A stretch of DNA of 21,224 nucleotides, from the NCBI GenBank assembly GCA_052168355.1, contig JBQLZQ010000065.1:1-21224 (forward strand), given 5' to 3'. Source of the stretch: JBQLZQ01 sp052168355 (GTDB lineage: Bacteria > Pseudomonadota > Alphaproteobacteria > DSM-16000 > Inquilinaceae). The notes under the pieces were generated by a model that worked only from the letters and a program-made list of their open reading frames with translations, was not told where the DNA came from and searched no databases. Shown here one piece after another: positions 7,959 through 14,362 of this stretch. Position 1 is the first letter of the stretch. Each line of letters opens with the position of its first letter. Position numbers and translations under genes: made by a program.

Positions 7959-7988
7959 TAGACAGATGTTGTGAGGTTCAGATATACG
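7959..7988 (+). promoter_or_regulatory. putative promoter of the LysR-type regulator
   Basis: TAGACA (7959-7964, five of six to TTGACA) is followed after 18 bases by TATACG (7983-7988, four of six to TATAAT). The start codon at 7997 lies eight bases after the -10, and no Shine-Dalgarno sequence is at useful distance. The transcript may therefore be leaderless or nearly so. Confidence 0.45.
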
Positions 7989-7998
7989 CATTGCGTAT
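7984..7998. promoter_or_regulatory. perfect T-N11-A palindrome over the LysR start codon
   Basis: ATACGCA-T-TGCGTAT is a perfect 15-base dyad with seven-base arms. It contains the T-N11-A spacing (T7985, A7997) typical of LysR-type operators. It overlaps the proposed -10 and the first two bases of the start codon, so binding there should shut off the regulator's own transcription. The recognised operator pattern is established for the family; its use here is inference. Confidence 0.55.
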
Positions 7999-8908
7999 GA
8001 GCAAGCCTCTGGATCGCCTGACGCTCCTGGAAACCTTTGTCCGCATCGCCGACCGCGGCTCGATCACCGCTGCCGCGCGCGATCTCGGGCTTTCCCAGGC
8101 CTCGGCCAGCCGGCAGTTGAAAGAGCTCGAGGACCGGCTGACGGCGCAACTGATCCGGCGCACCACCCATGCGCTGTCCCTGACCCCGGCGGGACAGGAT
8201 CTCTTACGCGACGCGCAGGCCCTGATTGCGGGATGGGACGCTCTCGCCGATCGGCACGGGGCATCCGAGAGGACTGTCGCCGGCCGGTTGAAGGTCGTGG
8301 CGCCCGTGGCGCTGGGGCAGCTTCATCTCGCCGATATGGCCGTGCGCTTCCAGCTTGCCCATCCGGGCGTCTCGGTCATTTGGGTTCTGGAGGACGCGCC
8401 GATCCGCTTTGCCGAAGTCGGGTGCGATTGCTGGATCAAGGTCGGTCCCGTTCCCGACGACACCCTCATCGTCCGGCCGCTTGGACGGGTGGAGCGGCTG
8501 ATCGTCGCCGCCCCGGCCCTGGTCGCGCACCATGCCATCGGCGGGCCCGAGGATCTGGCGGCGATGCCCTGCGCCGCGCTCGACCCGTTCGACGGCGGAC
8601 GGATCGACCTGACCGCCAAGAGTGGTGCGGAAGCGCGGATCGCGCCCGACCTTTCGCTGTCGACCAACAATATCTTCGCGCTTCATCGCGCGGCCCTGCT
8701 TGGCGCCGGCTTCGCCGTTCTGCCGCGCTGGTTCGTCGAGGACGATCTGGCCGCCGGGCGCCTGATCGACGTGCTGCCGGACTGGCGCGCGGCGACGCTG
8801 ACGATCAACGCCGCCTTTCTGCCGGCGCGTCATCAGCCCAAGCGTCTGGGACTGTTTCTGGACGCCCTGCTGACCGGCGTCGGCGCCATCCCCGGCATTC
8901 AGAGATAA
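7997..8908 (+). CDS. LysR-family transcriptional regulator
   Basis: This 303-residue LysR-type regulator has an N-terminal winged helix-turn-helix: DRLTLLETFVRIADRGSITA, then AARDLGLSQASASRQLKELE, residues ~5-47. A LysR substrate-binding domain follows, recognisable from GRLKVVAPVALGQLHLADMA onward to LLGAGFAVLPRWFVEDDLAAG near the C-terminus. The start is set at the ATG immediately before the conserved N-terminus; an upstream in-frame ATG at 7865 lies inside the divergent reductase gene. The likely target is the aldo/keto reductase promoter region, plus itself through the palindrome on its start codon. The inducer is unknown. Confidence 0.94.
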   Translation: MSKPLDRLTLLETFVRIADRGSITAAARDLGLSQASASRQLKELEDRLTAQLIRRTTHALSLTPAGQDLLRDAQALIAGWDALADRHGASERTVAGRLKVVAPVALGQLHLADMAVRFQLAHPGVSVIWVLEDAPIRFAEVGCDCWIKVGPVPDDTLIVRPLGRVERLIVAAPALVAHHAIGGPEDLAAMPCAALDPFDGGRIDLTAKSGAEARIAPDLSLSTNNIFALHRAALLGAGFAVLPRWFVEDDLAAGRLIDVLPDWRAATLTINAAFLPARHQPKRLGLFLDALLTGVGAIPGIQR

Positions 8909-8976
8909 GCGCGACCGCGTCGGGTCGATGGCGACCGCGGGCCGGCACGGTGATCGTCGCTGTGCGTACCCTTCCC

Positions 8977-9005
8977 CTGGCATCGCGCGATGTTCTTGTT
9001 ATAGT
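8977..9005 (+). promoter_or_regulatory. putative leaderless promoter of the Lhr-like helicase
   Basis: CTGGCA (8977-8982, four of six) and TATAGT (9000-9005, five of six) are separated by 17 bases. The start codon at 9012 begins six bases after the -10, exactly where transcription would start. No Shine-Dalgarno sequence is present upstream of the ATG. Confidence 0.5.
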
Positions 9006-9011
9006 CCGCTC

Positions 9012-11519
9012 ATGCCCGCCCTGCCCGCTTCCCTCCCCGCCAACGCCCACGACACCCCGACCGCGGGGCTTCCGCCGCTGTTCGAAGGCTGGTTCCGGCA
9101 GCTCGGCTGGGCGCCGCACGCCCATCAGCTGGAAATGCTGGCGGCGGCCCGGGGTGGAGAGAACGCTCTTCTGATCGCGCCGACCGGCGGCGGCAAGACC
9201 CTGGCCGGGTTCCTGCCCAGCCTGGTCGATCTGGCCGAACGGCCGCGCGAGGGGCTGCACACGCTGTATATCTCGCCGCTCAAGGCCCTGGCGGTGGACA
9301 TCCACCGCAACCTGGAAACGCCCATCGCCCAGATGCGGCTGATGATGCGGCACGAAACCCGCACCGGCGACACGCCCCAGGCCAAGCGCGAACGCCAGCG
9401 CCGGCGGCCGCCACAGATCCTGATGACGACGCCCGAAAGCCTGGCCCTGATGCTGTCCTACGGCGATGCCGACCGCATCTTTCGCGGCCTGTCGTGCGTC
9501 ATTCTGGACGAGCTGCATGCCCTGGCCGGCAGCAAGCGCGGCGACCTTCTGGCGCTGGGTCTTTCCCGGTTGCGCGGGTTGGCACCGGCGTGCCGGCGGG
9601 TGGGGCTGTCGGCGACAGTGGCCCATCCGGGGGCGCTCACGGCCTTTCTGTCGGCCACCGGAAAGCCCGATGGCGGCGATGTGCGCCTGGTTCTCGGCCG
9701 CGCCGGCGCCGACCCCACGGTCGAGGTTCTGGAGACGACGGGGCACCTGCCCTGGTCGGGCCACATGGCGGTCCATGCCGCCGCCGACATCTATGCGCGC
9801 ATCCGCGATGCCGGCACCACGCTGGTGTTCGTCAACACCCGCGCCCAGGCGGAGCTGGTGTTCCAGGCGCTGTGGCGGATCAACGACGCCAACCTGCCCA
9901 TCGCCCTCCACCATGGCAGCCTGGCCGTCGCCCAGCGGCGCAAGGTGGAGGCGGCGATGGCGGCGGGCACCCTGCGCGCCGTGGTCGCCACATCGTCCCT
10001 GGATCTGGGCATCGACTGGGGGGCGGTCGATCTGGTGGTCCAGGTCGGCGCGCCAAAGGGGGTCAGCCGGCTGCTGCAGCGCATCGGCCGGGCCAACCAC
10101 CGGCTGGACCTTCCGTCGCGGGCGCTGCTGGTGCCCGGCAACCGGTTCGAGGTGCTGGAATGCCGCGCGGCGGTGGAAGGCGTCGCGCGGATGGAACTGG
10201 ACGGCGACCCGCCCTCCCCCGGCGGGCTGGACGTGCTGGCCCAGCACATTCTGGGCTGCGCCTGTTCCGGGCCGGTTGACCGCGACGCGCTTTATGGCGA
10301 GGTGCGCACGGCCGCCCCTTACGCCGACCTCACGCGGACCGATTTCGACGACGTGTTCGACTTCGTGGCCACCGGCGGCTATGCGCTGCGGGCCTATGAG
10401 CGGTTTCGAAAACTGGTCGAGACCGATGCCGGCCGCTGGAAGGTGGCCAATCCGGGAATATCGCGGCGCTACCGGATGAATGTCGGCACCATCGTCGAGG
10501 CCATGACCCTGAAAGTGCGGCTGCGGCGGGGCCCCGTCCTGGGCGAGGTGGAGGAGTATTTCGCCCAAGGGCTGGTGCCCGGCGACACCTTCCTGTTCGC
10601 CGGCCAGCTTCTGGTGTTCGACCAGATGCGCGAGAACGTGGTGGTGTGCCGGCGCGGCGGCGAGGGCCAGCCCAAGGTCCCCGCCTATGCCGGCGGGCGC
10701 CTGCCGCTGACGACCTATCTGGCCGACCGGGTGCGCGCCATGCTGGAAGACCCGAGCCGCTGGTCGGCCCTGCCGGCCCCCGTCGCCGAATGGCTAAGCC
10801 TGCAGCGCTGGCGGTCCACCCTGCCACGGCGCGCCGACCTGCTGGTCGAGACCTTTCCGCGCGCCGGCAAGCAGTTCCTGGTCGCCTATTGCTTCGAGGG
10901 GCGCAACGCCCACCAGACGCTGGGCATGCTGCTGACCCGGCGGATGGAACGGGCGGGGCTGAGCCCGCTGGGGTTTGTCGCCACCGATTACGTGCTGGCG
11001 GTATGGAGCCTGCACCCGGTGACCGATATGGAGGATCTGTTCGCCGAGGACATGCTGGGCGACGACCTGGAGGCGTGGATGGACGAATCGTCGATGCTGC
11101 GCCGGACGTTCCGCAACGTCGCTGTGATCGCCGGGCTGATCGAACGGCGGCATCCGGGGCTGGAAAAAAGCGGCCGTCAGGTCGTGTTTTCCTCCGACCT
11201 CGTCTATGACGTGCTGCGCCGCCATCAGCCGGACCACATCCTGCTGCGCGCCACCCGCCAGGAGGCGCGCCGGGGGCTGATCGATGTCGGCCGGGTCGCG
11301 GCGCTTCTGGCCCGCGCCCGCGGCAGTCTGACCCATCGCGCGCTCGACCGGGTGTCGCCCTTGGCCATCCCGGTTATCCTGGAAATCGGGCGCGAGCATG
11401 TTTACGGCAGCGCGCTGGACGATCTGTTGACCGAGGCGGAGGACGAGCTGGTGGCCGAGGCCATGCCGGAACTGAAGGACAAAGCGCGGGCCCGGATCCA
11501 GGGCGGGCTGCCGCTGTGA
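9012..11519 (+). CDS. ligase-associated DEXH-box helicase (Lhr-Core type)
   Basis: This 835-residue superfamily 2 helicase belongs to the branch found with the exonuclease, ligase and phosphoesterase (Lhr-Core family). Lhr-Core proteins studied so far are ATP-dependent 3'-to-5' DNA translocases and helicases. Visible motifs are Walker A APTGGGKT (residues 56-63), Walker B DELH (166-169), SAT (200-202), and the motif V/VI region DLGIDWGAVDLVVQVGAPKG with LLQRIGRANHR. The C-terminal half holds the winged-helix and Lhr-specific domains (for example RRYRMNVGTIVEAMTLKVR). The start MPALPAS was chosen because the upstream extension lies before the likely promoter. Its stop overlaps the GTG of pdeM. 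The exonuclease and ligase of the same system are 6.3 kb away and divergent. Confidence 0.96.
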   Translation: MPALPASLPANAHDTPTAGLPPLFEGWFRQLGWAPHAHQLEMLAAARGGENALLIAPTGGGKTLAGFLPSLVDLAERPREGLHTLYISPLKALAVDIHRNLETPIAQMRLMMRHETRTGDTPQAKRERQRRRPPQILMTTPESLALMLSYGDADRIFRGLSCVILDELHALAGSKRGDLLALGLSRLRGLAPACRRVGLSATVAHPGALTAFLSATGKPDGGDVRLVLGRAGADPTVEVLETTGHLPWSGHMAVHAAADIYARIRDAGTTLVFVNTRAQAELVFQALWRINDANLPIALHHGSLAVAQRRKVEAAMAAGTLRAVVATSSLDLGIDWGAVDLVVQVGAPKGVSRLLQRIGRANHRLDLPSRALLVPGNRFEVLECRAAVEGVARMELDGDPPSPGGLDVLAQHILGCACSGPVDRDALYGEVRTAAPYADLTRTDFDDVFDFVATGGYALRAYERFRKLVETDAGRWKVANPGISRRYRMNVGTIVEAMTLKVRLRRGPVLGEVEEYFAQGLVPGDTFLFAGQLLVFDQMRENVVVCRRGGEGQPKVPAYAGGRLPLTTYLADRVRAMLEDPSRWSALPAPVAEWLSLQRWRSTLPRRADLLVETFPRAGKQFLVAYCFEGRNAHQTLGMLLTRRMERAGLSPLGFVATDYVLAVWSLHPVTDMEDLFAEDMLGDDLEAWMDESSMLRRTFRNVAVIAGLIERRHPGLEKSGRQVVFSSDLVYDVLRRHQPDHILLRATRQEARRGLIDVGRVAALLARARGSLTHRALDRVSPLAIPVILEIGREHVYGSALDDLLTEAEDELVAEAMPELKDKARARIQGGLPL

Positions 11520-12244
11520 CGGCGACGGTCGCGGCGGCGGAGACCGCGGGGGAGCCGGAGGGCGAGATCATCGTCAACGGCGCCCACCTGATCGGCGATC
11601 TGAGCGGCGCCCTGTGGTGGCCGGCGCACCGCACCCTGATCGTCGCCGATCTGCATCTGGAAAAGGGATCGAGCTTCGCCGCCTCGGGCATGCTGCTGCC
11701 GCCCTACGATACCGCCGCCACCCTCACCCGATTGGCCGATGTCCTGCGGCGACGGGCGCCGGCCCGGGTGATCTGTCTGGGCGACAGCTTTCACGACCGG
11801 TCCGCCGCGGCGCGCATGACGCCGGACGCGGCGCACCGGCTGGACGGTCTGGTCCGGGCCCATGACTGGGTATGGGTGACCGGCAACCACGACCCCGACC
11901 CGCCGACCCGGTGGGGCGGAACCTCGGTCGCCTCGACGACGGTCGGGCCCCTGGTGTTTCGCCACGAGGCGATCCAGGACGGCGCCGGACGCGGCGCCGG
12001 CGAAATCTCCGGCCACTACCATCCCAAGGCGTCGGTCACCGTGCGCAACCGGCGGATCGGCGGGCGGTGCTTCGTAACCGACGGCAGGCGGCTGGTGATG
12101 CCGGCGTTCGGCGCCTATGCCGGCGGTCTGGACGTGCTGGACCGGGCCATCGCCGGCCTGTTCGCGGGACCCTTCGACGTCCGTATCCTGGGCCGGACCC
12201 GGCTGTTCGCCTTCCCGCACAGCCGGCTGGGCCGCGGCCGATAG
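11516..12244 (+). CDS. pdeM: ligase-associated metallophosphoesterase PdeM
   Basis: This 242-residue calcineurin-like metallophosphoesterase is the fourth member of the ligase-associated repair set; characterised relatives are Mn-dependent DNA nucleases. Metal-ligand motifs are in the expected order: VADLHLEKG (Asp45, His47), CLGDSFHD (Asp90), VTGNHDPD (Asn124, His125) and GHYHPK (His167, His169). It starts with GTG, overlapping the helicase TGA as GTGA, so it is translationally coupled to the helicase. The first ~16 residues are A/E/T-rich and probably disordered. It likely processes DNA ends or flaps together with the helicase. Confidence 0.94.
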   Translation: MTATVAAAETAGEPEGEIIVNGAHLIGDLSGALWWPAHRTLIVADLHLEKGSSFAASGMLLPPYDTAATLTRLADVLRRRAPARVICLGDSFHDRSAAARMTPDAAHRLDGLVRAHDWVWVTGNHDPDPPTRWGGTSVASTTVGPLVFRHEAIQDGAGRGAGEISGHYHPKASVTVRNRRIGGRCFVTDGRRLVMPAFGAYAGGLDVLDRAIAGLFAGPFDVRILGRTRLFAFPHSRLGRGR

Positions 12245-12302
12245 GGGTTGGCATTCCGAATGGCGGGGGCCTTGTCGCCCTAATGCCCGCCAGTTGGGTG
12301 CC

Positions 12303-12321
12303 GCCGCCCCTTGCGGCTTTT
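12303..12321 (+). terminator. possible weak intrinsic terminator after pdeM
   Basis: GCCGC (12303-12307) pairs with GCGGC (12313-12317) around a five-base loop and is followed by TTTT. It lies about 60 bases after pdeM and before the next promoter region. The stem and U-tract are short, so efficiency is doubtful. Confidence 0.35.
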
Positions 12322-12408
12322 CGGCAATGACCGGGTTGCGGGGCTATGCTGACCTTCATGTCTGTAGTAGCGAAGCCGTTCACGCTCGGGAAGAGATATG
12401 CCGCGTAA

Positions 12409-13353
12409 ATGCCAATCAACCTCGCCCTCGTCGGATGTGCGCATCCGCATGTAACAGACTATCTGCGGATCATCGACGCTCACGGTAGCGTCAAGATCGC
12501 ATATGTCTGGGACCGCGTGTCCGCTCGGATGGATGCACTCGCCAAACGATCAGGTGCACGGCCGATGGACTCCGATGAGAAGCCTCAAGACGTCGCGGGC
12601 GCATTGATCCTGTCGGAAACACGCTGGCACCTGGATGACATCGCGAGAGCGATGTCCTGGGATTGTCCGGTGTTCGTGGAAAAGCCGATCGCACTTGATC
12701 CCGTCGCGGCTGCGCATCTGCTCCGTGGCTTAGGCCCGGAGTTTCATTGTGGGTTTTTCCTTCGCACCATTCCAGCCCTGCAGGAGCTGTCCGACCTGCT
12801 TCGCACATCGTCGCTTGGTCCAATCGGACTGGCGAAAATCAGGTTTTCCCACAACGGGTTGCGCGATGGTTGGATAAGCCCCACCGATTGGATCGCTGAT
12901 CCGGCGGCAGCCGGGTTCAGTGGATTCGGCGACCTCGCAATTCACTGCATTGACCTGCTGACATGGCTCGACCTTGGACCGCTGGGAGATGGTCAAGCTC
13001 GGCTGACCAACATTCTTGGCGTGACGCCTGGGGATGATTTCGGAGCGGCGATGATCGACATTCCAGGCGGACTGACTTTGATCGAAGCGGGATGGGCCGA
13101 CAGGGAACGACCGACGTTCGAGCTTCACTTGTTCGGTCGGGATGGCTGTGCGTTCACGCACGCGGGCCAACTTTGGATCGAAATGAATGGGCCGGGACAG
13201 CGCCGGTCTTTGGGCGCCGTCACCCTGGATGCGGGCGACGGTTTGCGGCCCTGGCTGGACGGTCTGACGAAAGGCGACTGGACCGACTGCGTGTCACGGG
13301 AGGATGCGACAAATGCCTTGGTTTCGCTGCTGAGACTTTTGCCAAGGGTATAA
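12409..13353 (+). CDS. Gfo/Idh/MocA-family oxidoreductase
   Basis: This 314-residue protein resembles NAD(P)-dependent Gfo/Idh/MocA dehydrogenases. It has an N-terminal Rossmann strand-turn (INLALVGCAHPHVTDYL, residues 3-19), the family EKP motif in FVEKPIALDP (91-93), and a DxxxHxxD pattern in GDLAIHCIDLL (Asp175, His179, Asp182). The nucleotide loop reads GCAHPHV instead of GxGxxG, a variant that might alter cofactor binding. Base composition drops to roughly 57-60% GC by eye, with codons (ACA, TTG, GTA) rare in its neighbours, so it may have been acquired separately. It stands alone between a weak terminator and the fasciclin gene. A purine-rich GGGAAGAG lies about 13 bases before the ATG. 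The substrate is unknown, probably a sugar or cyclitol. Confidence 0.85.
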   Translation: MPINLALVGCAHPHVTDYLRIIDAHGSVKIAYVWDRVSARMDALAKRSGARPMDSDEKPQDVAGALILSETRWHLDDIARAMSWDCPVFVEKPIALDPVAAAHLLRGLGPEFHCGFFLRTIPALQELSDLLRTSSLGPIGLAKIRFSHNGLRDGWISPTDWIADPAAAGFSGFGDLAIHCIDLLTWLDLGPLGDGQARLTNILGVTPGDDFGAAMIDIPGGLTLIEAGWADRERPTFELHLFGRDGCAFTHAGQLWIEMNGPGQRRSLGAVTLDAGDGLRPWLDGLTKGDWTDCVSREDATNALVSLLRLLPRV

Positions 13354-13432
13354 TTGCCACGAAGAGTCCAAACCCGCCGTTCGGGCGGCGTTGAGGACGG
13401 GCTGGAACAGATCGCTGGCATTGATACGGACC

Positions 13433-13473
13433 CGAATAAGAAAACCCCCGGCGTGGGGGACACGCCGGGGGTT
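13433..13473 (-). terminator. strong intrinsic terminator of the fasciclin gene
   Basis: A perfect 13-bp stem (13443-13455 with 13461-13473) encloses a five-base loop. On the minus strand it is followed by TTTTCTTATT. It lies 27 bases beyond the fasciclin stop codon. On the plus strand it lacks a T-tract, so it serves mainly the leftward gene. Confidence 0.9.
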
Positions 13474-13499
13474 CGATCGACGGTGAGCGTCAACCCGGA

Positions 13500-13985
13500 T
13501 CAGGATTCGGGGATCAGCACCTTGTCGATGACGTGGATCACGCCGTTGTCGGCCTGGACATCGGCGGTAACCACGTTGGCGTCGTTGATCATGACGCCGC
13601 TGGAGGTATCGATCTTGAGATCGCTGCCCTCGACCGTGGTCGCGCTCTGCATCGTCCCCACCTGCTCGGCGGTGACTTCGCCCGGCACCACGTGATAGGT
13701 CAGGATGGCGATCAGCTGATCCTTGTTCTCGGGCTGAAGCAGGCTTTGTACCGTGCCTTCCGGCAGTTCGGCAAAGGCCGCGTCGGTAGGCGCGAACACG
13801 GTGAACGGACCCTCGCCCTTCAGCGTCTCGACCAGACCGGCAGCCTCGGCGGCCGCCAGCAGGGTGGTGAAGTCACCGGCCGACGCGGCCGTGTCGACGA
13901 TATCACCGGCGTGGGCGGCGCTGGCGGCGATGGCGATCGGCATGGCCAGGGCCACGGCCTTAAGGGATGAAGGGACTCGGATCAT
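13500..13985 (-). CDS. secreted fasciclin (FAS1) domain protein
   Basis: This 161-residue protein has a Sec signal peptide (MIRVPSSLKAVALAMPIAIA, cleavage after SAAHA at about residue 26) and one complete FAS1 domain. Domain landmarks are DIVDTAASAGDFTTLLAAAE, GPFTVFAPTDAAFAELP (the H1-type motif), LTYHVVPGEV and NGVIHVIDKVLIP (the H2-type motif). It is exported to the periplasm or cell surface; FAS1 domains are adhesion or ligand-binding modules without known catalysis. The start was chosen at the ATG with GAGGAG eight to nine bases upstream; a further upstream ATG adds ten residues but lies before that site. It is divergent from the photolyase operon across an AT-rich region and has its own strong terminator. 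A fasciclin protein is also, to my recollection, among singlet-oxygen-induced genes of R. sphaeroides, which fits this neighbourhood. Confidence 0.93.
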   Translation of the reverse strand: MIRVPSSLKAVALAMPIAIAASAAHAGDIVDTAASAGDFTTLLAAAEAAGLVETLKGEGPFTVFAPTDAAFAELPEGTVQSLLQPENKDQLIAILTYHVVPGEVTAEQVGTMQSATTVEGSDLKIDTSSGVMINDANVVTADVQADNGVIHVIDKVLIPES

Positions 13986-14110
13986 GGGTATACTCCTCGG
14001 GTGGATTGGAGGCAACGTCGTGCCGGAATGGATCGGCCAAGCTTCGACGCCGCCGCTGATGAGCCGTGTCAGTTAGATGGACAACGTGGAAAATCAATCG
14101 ACAAAAAGCG

Positions 14111-14125
14111 AGAAAATTATTTTCT
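14111..14125. repeat. perfect AT-rich palindrome
   Basis: AGAAAAT-T-ATTTTCT has seven-base arms around one base. It lies seven bases upstream of the TGATCC element. Its position suits an activator or repressor site between the two divergent genes; no regulator can be named. Confidence 0.5.
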
Positions 14126-14132
14126 TGGACAG

Positions 14133-14160
14133 TGATCCAATCCGCCATCCCTTTCGTATA
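14133..14160 (+). promoter_or_regulatory. putative ECF11 (RpoE/ChrR-type) promoter of the photolyase operon
   Basis: TGATCC (14133-14138), a 16-base gap and CGTATA (14155-14160) match the promoter form I know for the singlet-oxygen sigma factor RpoE of R. sphaeroides (TGATCC-N18-TAAGA) and the ECF11 group (TGATC with CGTA). It points toward photolyase, itself a known target of this sigma factor in Rhodobacter. Transcription would start near 14167, giving a leader of about 190 bases. The sigma factor gene is not in the window. Confidence 0.6.
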
Positions 14161-14236
14161 TTGCCTAGGAAAAGTCGTAATTTGGCTGCCATAAGAAATC
14201 GCATAAGGCCGATCTTATTCGGTTCTGTCTAATAAC

Positions 14237-14362
14237 ATGGGTCATCAGGGTTTGTTTGTCGTGAATTGCATTTCCTTTTGGAAAATTGGCAACGTTTCTT
14301 TTTGCTCGGGTCGACGGCGCGTAATATCTGAGCGCGGGCCAACGGCCGCTGGGGTTCAATGA
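14237..14362 (+). CDS. possible 41-codon upstream ORF overlapping the photolyase start
   Basis: An open frame begins at ATG 14237, and its TGA (14360-14362) overlaps the photolyase ATG (14359-14361) as ATGA, the coupling seen elsewhere in this window. The predicted peptide is 41 residues (MGHQGLFVVNCISFWKIG...). It has no Shine-Dalgarno, and its first half uses AT-rich codons unlike neighbouring genes. It may be chance; it is listed because it would lie wholly in the photolyase leader. Confidence 0.15.
   Translation: MGHQGLFVVNCISFWKIGNVSFCSGRRRVISERGPTAAGVQ

Larger units (their letters stand above)
13986..14358. other. AT-rich intergenic region between fasciclin and photolyase genes
   Basis: This 373-base stretch holds no well-supported gene. 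From about 14080 to 14300 the composition falls to around 40% GC, far below the surroundings. It contains a perfect AT palindrome (14111-14125), an ECF11-like promoter (14133-14160), an imperfect inverted repeat (14266-14292) and a 41-codon open frame ending on the photolyase start codon. The part next to fasciclin (13986-14080) has normal composition and should carry the fasciclin promoter, which I could not identify. The AT-rich part looks like a regulatory region rather than degraded coding sequence. Confidence 0.7.

Noticed and set aside
8992..9006. Possible alphaproteobacterial LexA box (GTTC-N7-GTTC) before the helicase
   Set aside because: GTTC is present at 8992-8995, but the second half at the right distance reads AGTC, so there is no convincing SOS box.
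8805..10568. 587-codon minus-strand open frame opposite the helicase, and similar frames at 15115-16743 and 19117-20502
   Set aside because: These mirror the codon structure of strongly conserved plus-strand genes. No family motifs or plausible ribosome-binding sites were seen.
13373..13387. CCGCC/GGCGG hairpin after the Gfo/Idh gene as a terminator
   Set aside because: The stem is short and no T-tract follows it on the plus strand. Such hairpins are common by chance at this GC content.
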